A stretch of 64,000 bases of DNA from JAKAXS01 sp965279065 (GTDB taxonomy: Bacteria > Pseudomonadota > Alphaproteobacteria > Rhizobiales > Hyphomicrobiaceae). The translations under genes were made by a program, and so were the position numbers. The DNA is taken from contig OZ257134.1 of NCBI GenBank assembly GCA_965279065.1, positions 3,100,001 through 3,164,000 on the forward strand, read 5' to 3'. Under the pieces are notes generated by a model. The model worked only from the letters and a program-made list of their open reading frames with translations. It searched no databases and was not told where the DNA came from. Shown here in pieces: positions 26,694 to 34,831 of the stretch (positions are counted from its first letter, which is position 1; the number at the start of each line of letters is the position of its first letter).

Positions 26694-27488
26694 ATGAGCT
26701 ACTGGAGCGGAGAGAAGCTCCTCGATAACCGTAGTGTTATCACCGATTTCTCGCCAGACCAGGTCGATGCGAACGCTTATAACCTTCGCATGGGCGATCG
26801 CTATTTCCGGACGGCGGATCAAGAAAGCAAGGACGAGCAAACCAAGGTCTTTCTCACAGAGGGTCAGCCGTTTTCCATTCCTGCGGGACAATTCGCGTTC
26901 CTGCTGAGTCGAGAGACGGTGAACGTGCCGGCGAACGCGATGGCGTTCATTTCGATGCGTACTGGGATCAAGTTCCAGGGCCTGATCAACGTGTCGGGAT
27001 TTCACGTCGATCCAGGATACAGCGGTAAGCTGCTCTATGCCGTTTACAACGCCAGCCCGTCTCCCGTGCAAATCTGCGAAGGCGACGCGATTTTCAAGAT
27101 TTGGTTTGCTGATCTTGACTGTGTAGCTGTCGGTCAACAGTCCCGATACCTCTTTCAAGGCAAGGCTCAGAACGACATTTCTGGGGAACTGATTGGCCGC
27201 ATGAGCAAAGCGATATACTCCATGCAGGTATTGGCCGACCAGATGCGCGACCTAAAACAAGAGGTAAATCTCGAGCTCGGAAAGCAGAAGTCGACGGTCG
27301 ACAATTTGACGTTTGTCTGGAGAACGATTGTCTTGGGTGTGGTTGGCGCGGTCTTGATTTCTGTACTGGCACTTGCGTGGCCCAGTCTGCTCGCCGGAGG
27401 GGGATGGATCTCCGCCAAGCTGACACAAGCTTCAGCCCCAATCGATCATGAGGTCACGCCAAAAGCAGATACCGACACAAAAAAGTGA
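26694..27488 (+). CDS. dCTP deaminase/dUTPase-fold protein with C-terminal membrane anchor
   Basis: 264 residues. The first ~165 form a trimeric dCTP deaminase/dUTPase fold: YNLRMGDRYF, ERQP-like beta strand with FAFLLSRETVNVP, MRTGIKFQGLINVSG, FHVDPGYSGKLLYAVYN and the ICEGDAIFKI turn. In E. coli Dcd the segment after DPGW-x-G contains the catalytic Glu (LEFYN); the aligned position here is Ala (AVYN), and the SSxAR motif is changed to MRTG, so deaminase activity is doubtful. A coiled coil follows, then a membrane helix (IVLGVVGAVLISVLALAWP) and a polar tail. A nucleotide-binding membrane sensor is one possible role. Confidence 0.72.
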   Translation: MSYWSGEKLLDNRSVITDFSPDQVDANAYNLRMGDRYFRTADQESKDEQTKVFLTEGQPFSIPAGQFAFLLSRETVNVPANAMAFISMRTGIKFQGLINVSGFHVDPGYSGKLLYAVYNASPSPVQICEGDAIFKIWFADLDCVAVGQQSRYLFQGKAQNDISGELIGRMSKAIYSMQVLADQMRDLKQEVNLELGKQKSTVDNLTFVWRTIVLGVVGAVLISVLALAWPSLLAGGGWISAKLTQASAPIDHEVTPKADTDTKK

Positions 27489-27561
27489 CGGACTGATTAT
27501 CGCATACAGCGTGCAGCCGGCCGGAAACAGATCAGTTCATTTGCCGAGACATAGTCCGCCA

Positions 27562-27945
27562 ATGCGCATCATAGGACATGGCGTCGATTTGGTAAGCGTT
27601 GCCGACATGCGGCGGTGGATCGAGGACCCTCGCGATCCCCTGACGAGGCGTTGCTTCACTCAAATCGAGCTGGAAGAAATCGGCTACGGACCGGATCGCA
27701 TAGAGCGCCTAGCGGGGCGGTTTGCGGCCAAAGAAGCCGTGCTGAAGGCGCTCGGAACAGGCTTCGGAGCCGGTATTGCCTTCTCGGATGTGACAATTTA
27801 TCGGACACCGGGCGCTGCACCGCAGGTGGCATTGGCAGGTGGAGCTGCGGCAATCGCTGACGGTCTCGGCATTACCACCTGGCGGCTGAGCATCAGTCAC
27901 GCGGGGGAAATGGCTATCGCCAGCGTCATTGCATGGGTTGACTAG
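27562..27945 (+). CDS. acpS: holo-ACP synthase
   Basis: 127 residues from the ATG at 27562; the frame extends upstream into the previous gene without family sequence. Motifs are canonical: GHGVDLVSVADM with the Mg-binding Asp, RLAGRFAAKEAVLKALGTG with the catalytic Glu/Lys, and LSISHAGEMAIASVIA. The enzyme moves 4'-phosphopantetheine from CoA to a Ser of a carrier protein. Backbone AcpS is normally encoded with lep/rnc; this copy sits in an island and lies 4.2 kb from an ACP-like gene, which may be its dedicated substrate. Its 3' end overlaps the convergent mazG end by 20 bp. Confidence 0.9.
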   Translation: MRIIGHGVDLVSVADMRRWIEDPRDPLTRRCFTQIELEEIGYGPDRIERLAGRFAAKEAVLKALGTGFGAGIAFSDVTIYRTPGAAPQVALAGGAAAIADGLGITTWRLSISHAGEMAIASVIAWVD

Positions 27946-28864
27946 CCGAGGCTGCCCGGTCCTTCAGGGGTGCGACCGTTGACGGCGGACCGACGTACTC
28001 GATGCTACGTTGATCCAGGTCCACGAGTAGCTTGCCCCCACCTGCAGCAACGACAGCGCGCCACGCCTCGAAGCCTTGCAAAACCGCGCGCTGCCATTCA
28101 GCGACCGAGCGATCGCTGACTTCCAAATGCGACGTCATGTCCTTAATGGTACGCAACAGCTGGAAGTCGAGCGTGCTGACACTTGCCAACATGTTGTGGC
28201 GCCGGGCGTACTCGAAGACAAGCGCCGCAATGCCTTCCTCGATGACAGCAGCGCGGCCGCCGTCTTCAACCTCATCCAACAGGGGTTGGCTCTTGCGCTT
28301 GCGGCCAAGCAAAGCGCGAGTGACCGGGGACCATCCCAGAACGGCGGCGTAAGCAAAGTGAAAGATATCGTGGAAGCGATAACCGTCAGGATCGTAGGCG
28401 TTGTCAGTGAGCTCGGCGCCAAAGGCCTTCCCGTCGATAGCCACCCGAACACGTTGGCGCTCGGCGGTCTCCACATCGAACAATTCAACTTCAAAGCGGC
28501 GGGGCAACCGCTCTCCTTCCGACCTGCCGGCATCAAAGGACGCAGGCTCCGCGAGCGCAACGGACCAGCGGGCCTTGACCTTCGCGAGGTTGCCTCGCGC
28601 CACGTCGTCGAGGGTAAGACCGAACTTGCTCGCGACGTTGGCCACATACCACAAGAGGTCGCCAAGCTCTTCAGATACGCGCTCCTTGAATAGCCGATGC
28701 GCCTCGCCGTCGCGCAGGTGCTTCTTGTATTCACCGAGCAGCTGGCCGGTTTCGCCGGCAAGGCCGAGCATAGGCACAATGAGAGATCGCGGGTCGTCAG
28801 TACAGTTGCGCTCTGACGATCGATCCGTTTGTTGGGCCTCCGTTTGGTAGCTGTTGAAGTCCAC
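27926..28864 (-). CDS. MazG-type nucleotide pyrophosphohydrolase, two-domain
   Basis: 312 residues from GTG 28864, preceded by GGAGACGA. Residues ~30-90 are a MazG fold: MLGLAGETGQLLGEYKKHLRDG and KERVSEELGDLLWYVANVASKFGL supply the paired Glu-x2-Glu/Glu-x2-Asp metal site. The C-terminal ~200 residues form a second domain (DGYRFHDIFHFAYAAVLGWSPVTRALLGRKRK) that accompanies MazG in some bacterial proteins. It should hydrolyse an (d)NTP to (d)NMP and PPi, and in DNA-modification gene sets MazG-like enzymes supply monophosphates or remove competing dNTPs. It is the last gene of the operon, 10 bp after the HMUDK_hel-like gene. Confidence 0.8.
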   Translation of the reverse strand: MDFNSYQTEAQQTDRSSERNCTDDPRSLIVPMLGLAGETGQLLGEYKKHLRDGEAHRLFKERVSEELGDLLWYVANVASKFGLTLDDVARGNLAKVKARWSVALAEPASFDAGRSEGERLPRRFEVELFDVETAERQRVRVAIDGKAFGAELTDNAYDPDGYRFHDIFHFAYAAVLGWSPVTRALLGRKRKSQPLLDEVEDGGRAAVIEEGIAALVFEYARRHNMLASVSTLDFQLLRTIKDMTSHLEVSDRSVAEWQRAVLQGFEAWRAVVAAGGGKLLVDLDQRSIEYVGPPSTVAPLKDRAASASQPMQ

Positions 28865-28874
28865 ACTCGTCTCC

Positions 28875-30032
28875 TTAGCGATGGCGCGTCGTCGATGCCC
28901 TCGGCGCGGCAGCGTCAATTTTGTCGTTGAGCTTCCATTTAGGGGGATAGAAGAGGTCAATCGGTTCCGAGGTTGGATGAAACTTCTGTTTGATCCGGCT
29001 CCTTCCCGTATTGCCAGCTACGTGTGGATGAGCGACGCGCGCGTATTTATCGACTTCGCAAAACAAGTTTTGGCAATCGATCAGTTGCAGTCGTCGCCCC
29101 CACAGAGATTGGAAATCGAGACCGAGACGCTCGAACTCTCGCTCTTGGAGATCGGCCATCAGGCGGATCAACTCAGGTTCATTCAGACCGCCAGGGTCGG
29201 CAAAGCACTTCCGTAAACCGTCACGCGCGCCAGGACCCGGTACTACAAAGTCCATCTCGCTAAAATTCGTGATCTCGCTGTAGTTAATGTCGGTGATGAA
29301 CTGGTAGCCGAGGAAATCGCCGATCGTTGGGTAAGATCTCAACTGATGAAAGCCTTCTTGCATCGTCCGCGCTTGAGCAAGTTTGCCTGCAAGATCATCG
29401 GCCATCATTCGCTCGAGCAGCAGCAGGTGGTTTTGGTGCTTCGCCGGTTGGCCGAAGGCCTTACTGCCCGGCGGCATGATGTAGGCGGCTGAGTAAATGC
29501 GGCGACCGGCGCGCATGGCGCGCGTGAGCGCGTTGTCGTAGCGGCGGAATTTGTAGCCCTCGAACGTGATGGGCCCGATCGATCCCTGCAGCAGTTGCCA
29601 GGTCTCGATCTTGTTGAACAGCTTGAACAGAAGGATACGGAAGAACACTTCCCGGGGGGTATCAGGGAGGTCATCGCGATAAATTACGTGGCGGATCAGG
29701 TACTGACTGACGCGATCCGATGCGCGGTAGGCGTTGGTAAACTTGTAGACGGCAAGGACAGGGTTACGTGTCCAGGGACCTGTGTCACCCCGCGCCCGGC
29801 GGAAAAATACGGCTTGGCGTTCTGCAGCGAAGCGCCAATAGCTGTCGTACACTTCGGAGACGCGCGCTGGCGCAAGATGGCGCATGACAATGGGTGCGCC
29901 TATAGGAGCCCCGTCGCTTAGGACTTCACGGCGTGCGACGGGCAGCTCCAGAGGCAGCGGCGGGGCCGCCAGCGCGAGGCCGCTCTTGGAACGTCGCCCC
30001 CCGGCGTTCCTAGTCAATCCCTTCTTGCTCAC
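28875..30032 (-). CDS. HMUDK_hel / aGPT-PPlase2-family protein (predicted base hypermodification)
   Basis: 385 residues. The body matches the helical family described as alpha-glutamyl/putrescinyl-thymine pyrophosphorylase clade 2, also annotated as the 5-hmdU DNA kinase helical domain: VYDSYWRFAAERQAVFFRRARG, NPVLAVYKFTNAYRASDRVSQYLI, RRIYSAAYIM, FLGYQFITDINYS, FSEMDFVVPGPGARDGLRKCF and LQLIDCQNLFCEVDKYAR. In phages such proteins act on hydroxymethyl-uracil in DNA to build hypermodified thymines. It is a stand-alone domain without a kinase P-loop. It overlaps the TS-like gene by 4 nt (ATGA), implying tightly coupled expression. Confidence 0.8.
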   Translation of the reverse strand: MSKKGLTRNAGGRRSKSGLALAAPPLPLELPVARREVLSDGAPIGAPIVMRHLAPARVSEVYDSYWRFAAERQAVFFRRARGDTGPWTRNPVLAVYKFTNAYRASDRVSQYLIRHVIYRDDLPDTPREVFFRILLFKLFNKIETWQLLQGSIGPITFEGYKFRRYDNALTRAMRAGRRIYSAAYIMPPGSKAFGQPAKHQNHLLLLERMMADDLAGKLAQARTMQEGFHQLRSYPTIGDFLGYQFITDINYSEITNFSEMDFVVPGPGARDGLRKCFADPGGLNEPELIRLMADLQEREFERLGLDFQSLWGRRLQLIDCQNLFCEVDKYARVAHPHVAGNTGRSRIKQKFHPTSEPIDLFYPPKWKLNDKIDAAAPRASTTRHR

Positions 30033-30874
30033 GGTACAGCTCCTAAGGGCTGCGCGGCGCCTAGACTTGCGACCGTCGAAGTGGGCGGCGCCACCAGCGC
30101 ACGTGCTGCCGCAAGGAGCGGGATGAGATCGGGGTCGCTTTTACAAACGCCGTCGAGCTTCGAGACACCGACCATGACGTTGAGCCGGGCTAGTGGCATA
30201 TCCATCTGCTCGGCCATAAAGGCGCCTAGTTGCGCCAAGCCGAGGTAGTTGCCATACGCCTTATCGAAGATTTGCTGGGTTGCGTAAAACGCATTGGTAA
30301 CAAGTCCGGCCGACGTCGGCTCAAAACTTACTTGCTGCAAACAGGGAAAACCGAGCCGTGGATCCGGAACATGGTCCCGGCCGGGATCGAAGGTCGTGGC
30401 CTGCAGCATGGACCGGCGCACGCCGCGCTTGAAACGCGATAGTATCCACTTCAGCTGGTTGCCGTCGCACGGTCCCCGGCCATACATGGTCATGCGCTCG
30501 AAATAGTGGCCTCGGCGGTTCTCTCTCCTGTGCAAGGCTTGCCAGCGCGGGAACGTCCCCCGGTATAGCGTGAAAAACCGATCGCAATCCTTCTTGGACA
30601 TCTCCCACAGGCGCTGCGGAAAGATCGTAAAGGCTACGTCCTCCACGACTAGTCGGCCCCTTCGCCTAAGGACCAAATCGAGGGTGTCTCGCACGGCTGC
30701 ATCTTCGGGAACGGAACCATTTTTGCCGAAGCCAGACACGCTGAGGATAAGTGGCGCAATTTCGGTGCCGCCCTGGTCGACTGCTTGCAGCAACAGTCGT
30801 GACCAGGCGCGGGAGAGATTGTTGTCGTCGATAAGCATTGGCGCCAACGCGACGGACGTTTTCGACTTACTCAT
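30029..30874 (-). CDS. thymidylate synthase-like protein (possible dUMP/dCMP hydroxymethylase)
   Basis: 281 residues from the ATG at 30874; the longer upstream frame is unlike any family. The N terminus NLSRAWSRLLLQAVDQGG and the C-terminal half align with thymidylate synthase: paired Arg in GVRRSML (residues ~151-157), Pro-Cys in LGFPCLQQVSF with Cys178 as the likely nucleophile, then TNAFYATQQIFDKAYGNYLGLAQLGAFMAEQM in place of the usual dNMP-binding Asn region. Relatives include dUMP and dCMP hydroxymethylases of phages and nucleoside-antibiotic pathways. With the neighbouring hypermodification-family gene, a 5-substituted pyrimidine is the expected product. It overlaps the ImmA gene by 8 nt. 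Confidence 0.72.
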   Translation of the reverse strand: MSKSKTSVALAPMLIDDNNLSRAWSRLLLQAVDQGGTEIAPLILSVSGFGKNGSVPEDAAVRDTLDLVLRRRGRLVVEDVAFTIFPQRLWEMSKKDCDRFFTLYRGTFPRWQALHRRENRRGHYFERMTMYGRGPCDGNQLKWILSRFKRGVRRSMLQATTFDPGRDHVPDPRLGFPCLQQVSFEPTSAGLVTNAFYATQQIFDKAYGNYLGLAQLGAFMAEQMDMPLARLNVMVGVSKLDGVCKSDPDLIPLLAAARALVAPPTSTVASLGAAQPLGAVP

Positions 30875-31745
30875 CCGGGTCTTCCTCGAGATGGCGGTAT
30901 TTTGCCAGCCCCACGTACTCCTTTGGAGCGATACGGATGAAAACCGCCCACGCGCCTCGATTTGCGTTGGCTTGAACGATGCCGGAGCGGACAGCGCGAA
31001 AGAGCCGACCAGCTGGAAGGTCTCGTTCGAAAACAATGCTATCACCGGCGACTTCCGCGCCAGCGGGCAGTAGCAATAGCTCATCGACCTCAGTATCGAG
31101 CGTCGGTGCGGAGTAGTGGACGTCAGCGATCGACAACCATTGAGAAGTCGAGGTGCCAAGGATTTCTTTGCGAAGCGCAGCCGGCTCTCGCTTCAGTTTA
31201 GCTGCACGCGCACGAGTGATCAGTTTCACTCCTGACGATAGATGGGTGAGAAGCGTCCTGTAGCCAACACCAAAGTGGCAGGATATCGCGAGCAGTTGAG
31301 CTGGAGTAGCCGTTTCGGGACTCCATCCTCGGATATTGAACGCCCGCCGGAGCCCTGTGATCGGCATCAATAGAAAGCCGCCGAAGGCATCAGCCAGGAA
31401 CTCTTTTGGATCCTCGTGCGGATGCTCCTTAGCCTCCTCCCTAAGTTCATCGATGGAGGAGCCGTGGCCGAAGACGTGGTGGCCGAGCTCGTGGGCGCAG
31501 GTAAAGGACCGGCGCCGTAGCGGTCGCCGCGCGGACAAGTGAATGCGAGGAGGTGTTCCTCGTTGATACATGCCTTCCATATTGATGCCGTTGAAGCGCA
31601 CTGTCACTCCAAGCTTGTCGCAAAGCCCGTACACGCACATTGGTCCGTTCTGGTCGGCTTTCGCCTTGGCGCGCGTGGCTGTTGCGGCTTGCAGAGCTTC
31701 CGTCGCCAACTCCTTGCGGTTGAATTTGGGTTCTCGAGTACTCAT
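30867..31745 (-). CDS. ImmA/IrrE-family metallopeptidase
   Basis: 292 residues. The zinc motif is SFTCAHELGHHVFGHG, with the third ligand region EFLADAFGGFLLMP, as in ImmA and IrrE. In ICEBs1 and Deinococcus, such proteases cleave an XRE-type repressor and so induce the genes it silences. Here the XRE gene lies immediately upstream (8-bp gap), so this protein probably controls its own operon. The C-terminal ~110 residues are an added beta-rich domain (TLDTEVDELLLLPAGAEVAGDSIVF) that may sense a ligand. Confidence 0.85.
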   Translation of the reverse strand: MSTREPKFNRKELATEALQAATATRAKAKADQNGPMCVYGLCDKLGVTVRFNGINMEGMYQRGTPPRIHLSARRPLRRRSFTCAHELGHHVFGHGSSIDELREEAKEHPHEDPKEFLADAFGGFLLMPITGLRRAFNIRGWSPETATPAQLLAISCHFGVGYRTLLTHLSSGVKLITRARAAKLKREPAALRKEILGTSTSQWLSIADVHYSAPTLDTEVDELLLLPAGAEVAGDSIVFERDLPAGRLFRAVRSGIVQANANRGAWAVFIRIAPKEYVGLAKYRHLEEDPDE

Positions 31746-31753
31746 GGCCGCTA

Positions 31754-32125
31754 TCAGCTATCGGTCCCTTCGGAGCCGGGAGCTGTATCGCTGCGCATTG
31801 CCGCGAGCAGCTTGAGTAGGCGCTCCAAATCGTTCGGCTTGAGCTTCGATAGTTCACGCGCCGCAAGCTCAATGCGGGGGTCCTTAGAGTCGATGGTTTC
31901 CGGGGCTTCCCCGACAAGCCAAGCGACTGCCACGTCATATATGGCTGCTAGGCGTGCGAGTTCGTCGGCAGATACGCGACGGTTGCCTGATTCCATCTCG
32001 GTGATGGAGGGGCGATGCAGCCCAAGCAATTTGGCGACTTGACCTTGCGATAGTCCGGCAAACTTGCGGGCCTCTTTTAGGCGTTCAGCAATCTGCTGGC
32101 GCTTGGCGGCTTCTGCGTCGCTCAT
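31754..32125 (-). CDS. XRE-family HTH repressor
   Basis: 123 residues from the ATG at 32125, which overlaps the upstream gene as ATGA. The HTH is ERLKEARKFAGLSQGQVAKLLGLHRPSITEMESGNRRV, followed by Leu-Ala-Arg-Leu-Ala-Ala-Ile-Tyr-Asp-Val. The C-terminal half is a short helical region (ELSKLKPNDLERLLKLLAAMR) that could be the dimerisation part and the target of ImmA cleavage. The likely operator is the palindrome at 32448-32468 at the operon promoter. Confidence 0.85.
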   Translation of the reverse strand: MSDAEAAKRQQIAERLKEARKFAGLSQGQVAKLLGLHRPSITEMESGNRRVSADELARLAAIYDVAVAWLVGEAPETIDSKDPRIELAARELSKLKPNDLERLLKLLAAMRSDTAPGSEGTDS

Positions 32126-32424
32126 GCTGCCGCTTTTTTTCCGGATGGGCCATTGAGCAGCTCGCACACGAATGCTGCGGTTTCATCGATGGACCGGGGA
32201 AGCTTAGTCTTGTCTTCGACAAAGATGTTCACGTCATTGGGGATGTCTGCGTCAATCTCAGTGGCGAGGATGGTGGTCGCCACTGGCCAGACCTTGCTGT
32301 CGAACTTGGGCAAGGCCTCTATCGGTTTAGTTGCGCCAGTCAGGGGCGGACATTCCAGTCCGCTGTCGACCTGGATCTGATTGAGGATGGCGATGAGCTT
32401 CTCTTTTAATGCTAGCGGGTCCAT
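32122..32424 (-). CDS. acyl-carrier-protein-like protein
   Basis: 100 residues from the ATG at 32424, with AGGAGG upstream. The pattern is that of a carrier protein: helix LKEKLIAILNQIQVDSG, then LPKFDSKVWPVATTILATEI in which Asp-Ser (Ser43) sits at the start of helix 2 as in the ACP Asp-Ser-Leu site, then DADIPNDVNIF matching the Ile-x-Ile-Pro-Asp element and a last helix DETAAFVCELL. Ser43 would carry phosphopantetheine. Similarity is by eye and not from a search. It opens the six-gene operon, and an AcpS gene stands at the other end of the block. Confidence 0.6.
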   Translation of the reverse strand: MDPLALKEKLIAILNQIQVDSGLECPPLTGATKPIEALPKFDSKVWPVATTILATEIDADIPNDVNIFVEDKTKLPRSIDETAAFVCELLNGPSGKKAAA

Positions 32425-32447
32425 GGTCCTACCCTCCTGACTGCAGT

Positions 32448-32468
32448 TAGGTAAGATATTCTTACCTA
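32448..32468. promoter_or_regulatory. palindromic operator candidate for the XRE/ImmA operon
   Basis: Arms TAGGTAAGA and TCTTACCTA flank a TAT centre. It lies 24 bp before the start of the ACP-like gene, just upstream of that gene's ribosome site, where a promoter or first transcribed bases must be. Size and symmetry fit an XRE dimer. No second copy was noticed. Confidence 0.65.
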
Positions 32469-32813
32469 CTGTACGGTCAAGATCTTTCTCTCGAAACCAG
32501 ATAAATGTCGGATATCGCTGGGCATTTTTTGCGCTCACGGCTCGAGTCTCGTGGCCGCTGCGAATCACGAAGGAGTGGCAGACGCACGCGACCACCTCTC
32601 GCGACCAACTGCTGGCTGCTGGAATTAATCCGCAGGTGAGGGCCGGGCGGTGTCGGTTCAAGCCACAGTCGCACCCAATTGACAGCTCCCTTTTGCCTTC
32701 CCAACACAAACTAACCGGGTGACATTCCCGCCCGACTGCTGGTGTGAATCTCTGCCTTCTGCTTCATTCCGTTTTATTTAGTTCACACACTTCTCCCAGG
32801 CAGATTTCAAAAA

Positions 32814-33806
32814 ATGGACATCGTCGACCTCCGCGAGCTTTCCGATGAGAGCTTTGAAATTCGCTTTGGCGGTGTGCCCGGTCGCATCGCCGTCGAGACC
32901 ATGAGCGAGGCCCTTCTCGGGTTCAAAACCGCTCTTGAGGAAATCAACCGTCTCGCCAACCCCGACTTCGAACTTCAAGTCTATGTCGAGACCATTACCC
33001 CCGGCAGTATCCGGTTCGGGCTCAAGCTCACGAAGAAGCAGATTGTCGGTGCGGTTGTCGCGGGTGCTGTGGCGACCGTCTATATCGCGAAGGACGTCGT
33101 CGTCGAGCTGTTCAGCAGCTACTTGTACGACACGCTTAAAGCCGACCCCATTTGTAAGATGGACGTTCAGCCGGATGGAAGCCTCGTGTTCGAGGCCAAC
33201 ACCGACTGCCGCATTGTCCTGTCCAAGGAGGCCGCTGACCGGTTCCTGCAAGTCCAACGAGATCCCACCGTCGCATCTGGCGTTGGGCGGGCTATGACAG
33301 CCGTCGAGAAGGACGAGGAAGTCACCGCAGTTGAAGTGGCACCACGTGCCGCTGCCCACCCTATCGTGAAAATCGACCGAGGCGAAATCAAAGAGGTTCA
33401 GCGTAGGCTTACCACGCGCATCTTCTCGCCGTTCGACCAACCCGCAAAGAAGGAGGTCATTCCCGATTCTATAACTAGCGCCGTGCCGAAGAAGCGCACT
33501 CGGAACGTGCGCGCCAACTTGGTCATCATCAAAGCCGTACTGTTGCGTTCGAAACGCAAGTGGCAGTTCAACTGGCAGGGTTACAAGGTGTCGGCGCCCA
33601 TCAAGGACTCAAGCTTCTTCGACCAGCTCGAAGCCGGCGTCGCCATCCATCAGGGGGATGCGCTCGATGCCGACCTTGTCATTCATCAGGAATATCTTGA
33701 AGGCGCCCGTGTCTGGCAGAACAAGAGCTACGAGGTCATCAAGGTCTACAGCGTCACAGAAGGCGAAACTCAGAGCACAATGACCTTCAAGCCGGTGAAA
33801 CCCTGA
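32814..33806 (+). CDS. membrane-associated protein of unknown family
   Basis: 330 residues, divergent from the XRE/ImmA operon across 389 bp. After an N-terminal alpha/beta part (FEIRFGGVPGRIAVETMSEALLGFKTALEEINRL) there is one hydrophobic Gly/Ala/Val segment (IVGAVVAGAVATVYIAKDVVVELF, about residues 78-100). The C-terminal ~140 residues form a beta-rich domain after a Lys/Arg linker. No family is recognised. Location next to the modification block makes a functional link possible but unproven. Confidence 0.6.
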   Translation: MDIVDLRELSDESFEIRFGGVPGRIAVETMSEALLGFKTALEEINRLANPDFELQVYVETITPGSIRFGLKLTKKQIVGAVVAGAVATVYIAKDVVVELFSSYLYDTLKADPICKMDVQPDGSLVFEANTDCRIVLSKEAADRFLQVQRDPTVASGVGRAMTAVEKDEEVTAVEVAPRAAAHPIVKIDRGEIKEVQRRLTTRIFSPFDQPAKKEVIPDSITSAVPKKRTRNVRANLVIIKAVLLRSKRKWQFNWQGYKVSAPIKDSSFFDQLEAGVAIHQGDALDADLVIHQEYLEGARVWQNKSYEVIKVYSVTEGETQSTMTFKPVKP

Positions 33807-33991
33807 TCGCGCTCCCGTCCGCATAGGGTCAGAATCGACAGCTGGCAACCACGCGAAGGACGAATTGGCCTAAGACCGGTCGCGGAAACCGCGCCGTGGC
33901 TCAACTCAAACCTCGGCATTGAGGTCGACGATGCGATCGAAATCGCGGAGAAGATCGAGATCTGATGGCTGCAATGCCCTCATGAGCAGAC

Positions 33992-34831
33992 TTGGTCGGC
34001 ATGCGCACGGGGGCGCCGACTACCGACGGGGCGGTGGCCGCTTCTGGGATTAAGCGGTCGAACGACCCACGTCAGCTACGGGCCAGAAGCATTCCGGTGC
34101 CGAGCAAGTGCCCATCCCAGCAGGATGCGGCAGTTGGTGCCAGTGACGCTGAGGAGGCAGCGCGCGCCCTAGCCGCGTCCACCGAAGTGATGGAAGTCCT
34201 CCGCGAGGGCATTGCGGATGCGGGGCTCTTGAAGAAGCTGTGTCCGTTGCCAGACACCGCGCATGAGTTGAAGTGTGTTGCCAATACCTTTGGCGAGCAG
34301 GCATCCGCGGTATTTCTCGGGCCTGATATGACGGAAGCGAGCCTGAAGGCCGCTCCATTGAACGACTATCGAGTAGTTCACTTCGCGACTCACGGTCTTT
34401 TGACGAGCGAGACTGCCCGTGTTTCCGAGACGATCGTGGAGCCGGCCATCGTCATGTCGCCGCCTGATACGCCATCAAAGGTGGATGATGGCCTGCTCAC
34501 AATGTCGGAAATCTCCGACCTCAAACTCGATGCCGATTGGGTAGTGTTGTCGGCCTGCAACACGGCGGGAGCCGGCGGCAACGGTGGCGAGGCGCTTTCC
34601 GGCTTGGCTCAGGCGTTTTTCATGGCTGGCGCCCGATCTGTGCTCGCTTCGCATTGGGCTTTCGATTCAAATGCGGCAACCCTCCTCACCACACGCGCGT
34701 TCTCCGAGCTGGAAACGGATAAGGCGATGGGCAAGGCCGAAGCATTCCGGCGCGCCATGTTGAGCTAAATGAAGATCGCTCCTCATCCATCGAAATGGGC
34801 GCCCTTCGCGCTCGTTGGGGAGGGGAGCTAG
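33992..34831 (+). pseudogene. CHAT-domain (caspase-like) protease remnant
   Basis: The frame from 33992 encodes the C-terminal CHAT region: LPDTAHELKCVANTFG, VVHFATHGLLTSE with catalytic His, WVVLSACNTAGAGG with catalytic Cys, GLAQAFFMAGARSVLASHW. A TAA at 34766-34768 interrupts it, but the same frame resumes as IAPHPSKWAPFALVGEG and ends at 34829-34831; that is the normal CHAT C-terminal sequence. The N-terminal repeat region usual for these proteins (several hundred residues) is missing. So the gene is both truncated and broken by a nonsense change. CHAT proteases act in bacterial immunity and cell death. Confidence 0.8.

Noticed and set aside
26694..27488. Active dCTP deaminase defence enzyme
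   Set aside because: The catalytic Glu position is Ala by alignment to E. coli Dcd; fold kept, activity not claimed.
27448..27561. Earlier start for acpS
   Set aside because: The extension overlaps the previous gene and lacks family sequence; ATG 27562 starts directly at the conserved GHGVDLV region.
33835..33963. Frame ending in PWLNSNLGIEVDDAIEIAEKIEI
   Set aside because: Reads like the C terminus of some protein, but I cannot name the family or find its start; possibly a gene fragment, not listed as a feature.
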